Of a stretch of DNA of 64,000 nucleotides, positions 63,625 to 64,000 are shown piece after piece. Numbering within the stretch: the first letter of the stretch is position 1; each line of letters begins with the position of its first letter. Position numbers and translations under genes: made by a program. The notes under the pieces are model-generated. The model did no database searches, was not told the origin of the DNA, and worked only from the letters and a program-made list of their open reading frames with translations. This DNA is from Meiothermus cerbereus DSM 11376 (GTDB lineage: Bacteria; Deinococcota; Deinococci; Deinococcales; Thermaceae), in assembly GCF_000620065.1 (NCBI RefSeq), contig NZ_JHVI01000020.1:17036-81035 (forward strand), written 5' to 3'.

Positions 63625-63645
63625 CCCGGCTGTGCCGGGTTTTTT
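63625..63645 (+). terminator. Terminator of the tRNA unit
   Basis: CCCGGC / GCCGGG with a TGT loop followed by TTTTTT, 6 nt after the tRNA-Leu CCA. Confidence 0.88.
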
Positions 63646-63661
63646 GTTGGCTCGACCTTGG

Positions 63662-63886
63662 CTATCTAGGGTTCTCGGCTTTTTGAAGTAGGGCCTGCAG
63701 GGCAGCGATGGCGGCTTCCTGGTGGCGCTGTTCCGGTGGGCGTAGCACCAGCGGCTGCGCGGCCAGCGCCAGCCGGATGGGCCAGGCTAATGAGTCGTTT
63801 GGGTTCTTCAGGTAGCGTTTGATCAAATGGATGCTCAGAAAAATGAGTGCGAGCGTGCTCAGAACTCCCTGTAATACCGGATTCAA
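63662..63886 (-). CDS. Small single-pass membrane protein, start uncertain
   Basis: Up to 74 residues: one hydrophobic segment (GVLSTLALIFLSIHLI) followed by a basic turn (KRYLKNPN) and a soluble helical tail (AAIAALQALLQKAENP). The only early start codon in frame is TTG at 63886, which lies inside the terminal repeat of the copy 5 element; no ribosome binding site precedes it. The real start may be a non-standard codon downstream. Unknown family. Confidence 0.45.
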   Translation of the reverse strand: MNPVLQGVLSTLALIFLSIHLIKRYLKNPNDSLAWPIRLALAAQPLVLRPPEQRHQEAAIAALQALLQKAENPR

Positions 63887-64000
63887 AAAGATATTCTTCA
63901 GACAAAAAGCGCTAAGAGGCTATCTTTTTGAATCCTAGAGCACTCCCTTCGGTCGGGTTAGTTCGTCACCGTTCGGTGACGAACTAACCGAATCTGGTAT
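63874..64000 (+). repeat. Dispersed palindromic repeat, copy 5 (127 bp, ends at window edge)
   Basis: Same orientation as copy 1 and nearly identical, including the first-subtype loop AAGCGCTAAGAGGC. The last base of the window is the last base of the element (GAATCTGGTAT). Hairpin 2 is perfect here (GGTTAGTTCGTCACCG / CGGTGACGAACTAACC). It lies at the 5' side of the small membrane protein gene and contributes its first codons. Confidence 0.93.

Overview
The window looks like a chromosomal segment of a Meiothermus-like member of the Thermaceae. It is GC-rich, and many proteins resemble Thermus enzymes. HpaB carries Arg100, Tyr104 and His142 at the numbering known from T. thermophilus; RsmC and the long-armed aldehyde dehydrogenase are also Thermus-like. 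Many genes have a -10 box only 6-11 nt before the start codon, as in leaderless transcripts. I cannot name the species from sequence alone. There are no rRNA genes and no CRISPR array.

Layout. 1-6.1 kb (minus): a 3-hydroxyacyl-CoA dehydrogenase leading a branched-chain-amino-acid-type ABC importer (livK, livH, a fused livM-livG, partial livF), behind a clear promoter with a TetR-type palindrome. 6.3-14.0 kb: a 4-hydroxyphenylacetate (homoprotocatechuate) catabolic operon on minus (aldolase of the DapA family, hpaG, hpaE, hpaB, hpaC, hpaD) with divergent hpaR. It is interrupted by a plus-strand MNT-HEPN toxin-antitoxin pair. 14.0-24 kb: GNAT acetyltransferase, an ABC-F protein with an extra C-terminal domain, sufE, a lipoprotein, the housekeeping sigma factor with a long N-terminal extension, rsmC, tsaB, proC and a TnpB element. 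24-35 kb: small secreted proteins, adenosine-specific kinase, bcp, rpiA, metG behind a putative attenuator, aroH, rpmE, tdk, hsp20, miaA, nfo, an RlpA-like protein and an M24 peptidase. 35-44 kb: ileS behind a T-box, transaldolase, rho, a LysM-M23 protein, and an adjacent pair of M50-like membrane proteins, one lacking the catalytic motif. 44-53 kb: sucCD, a G8-domain lipoprotein, tRNA-Pro, rsmD, coaD and an aldehyde dehydrogenase. 53-62 kb: a cox cluster in order coxM-S-L-G-F-D-E plus divergent mocA. CoxL carries the form I motif AYRCSFR, so aerobic CO oxidation is the best prediction. 62-64 kb: an FAD oxidoreductase, tRNA-His, tRNA-Leu and a small membrane protein.

The main undescribed-looking items are: (i) a dispersed palindromic repeat, five copies here, three of exactly 127 bp, with ATACC...GGTAT ends and two internal hairpins; (ii) a metG leader with a seven-codon, three-methionine peptide, an intrinsic terminator and a competing hairpin; (iii) loss of zinc ligands in both MetRS and ribosomal protein L31; (iv) the MNT-HEPN pair inside the hpa operon; and (v) marked over-representation of CTCGAG. 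Functions come from recognised families and motifs; regulatory claims are inferences from sequence pattern.
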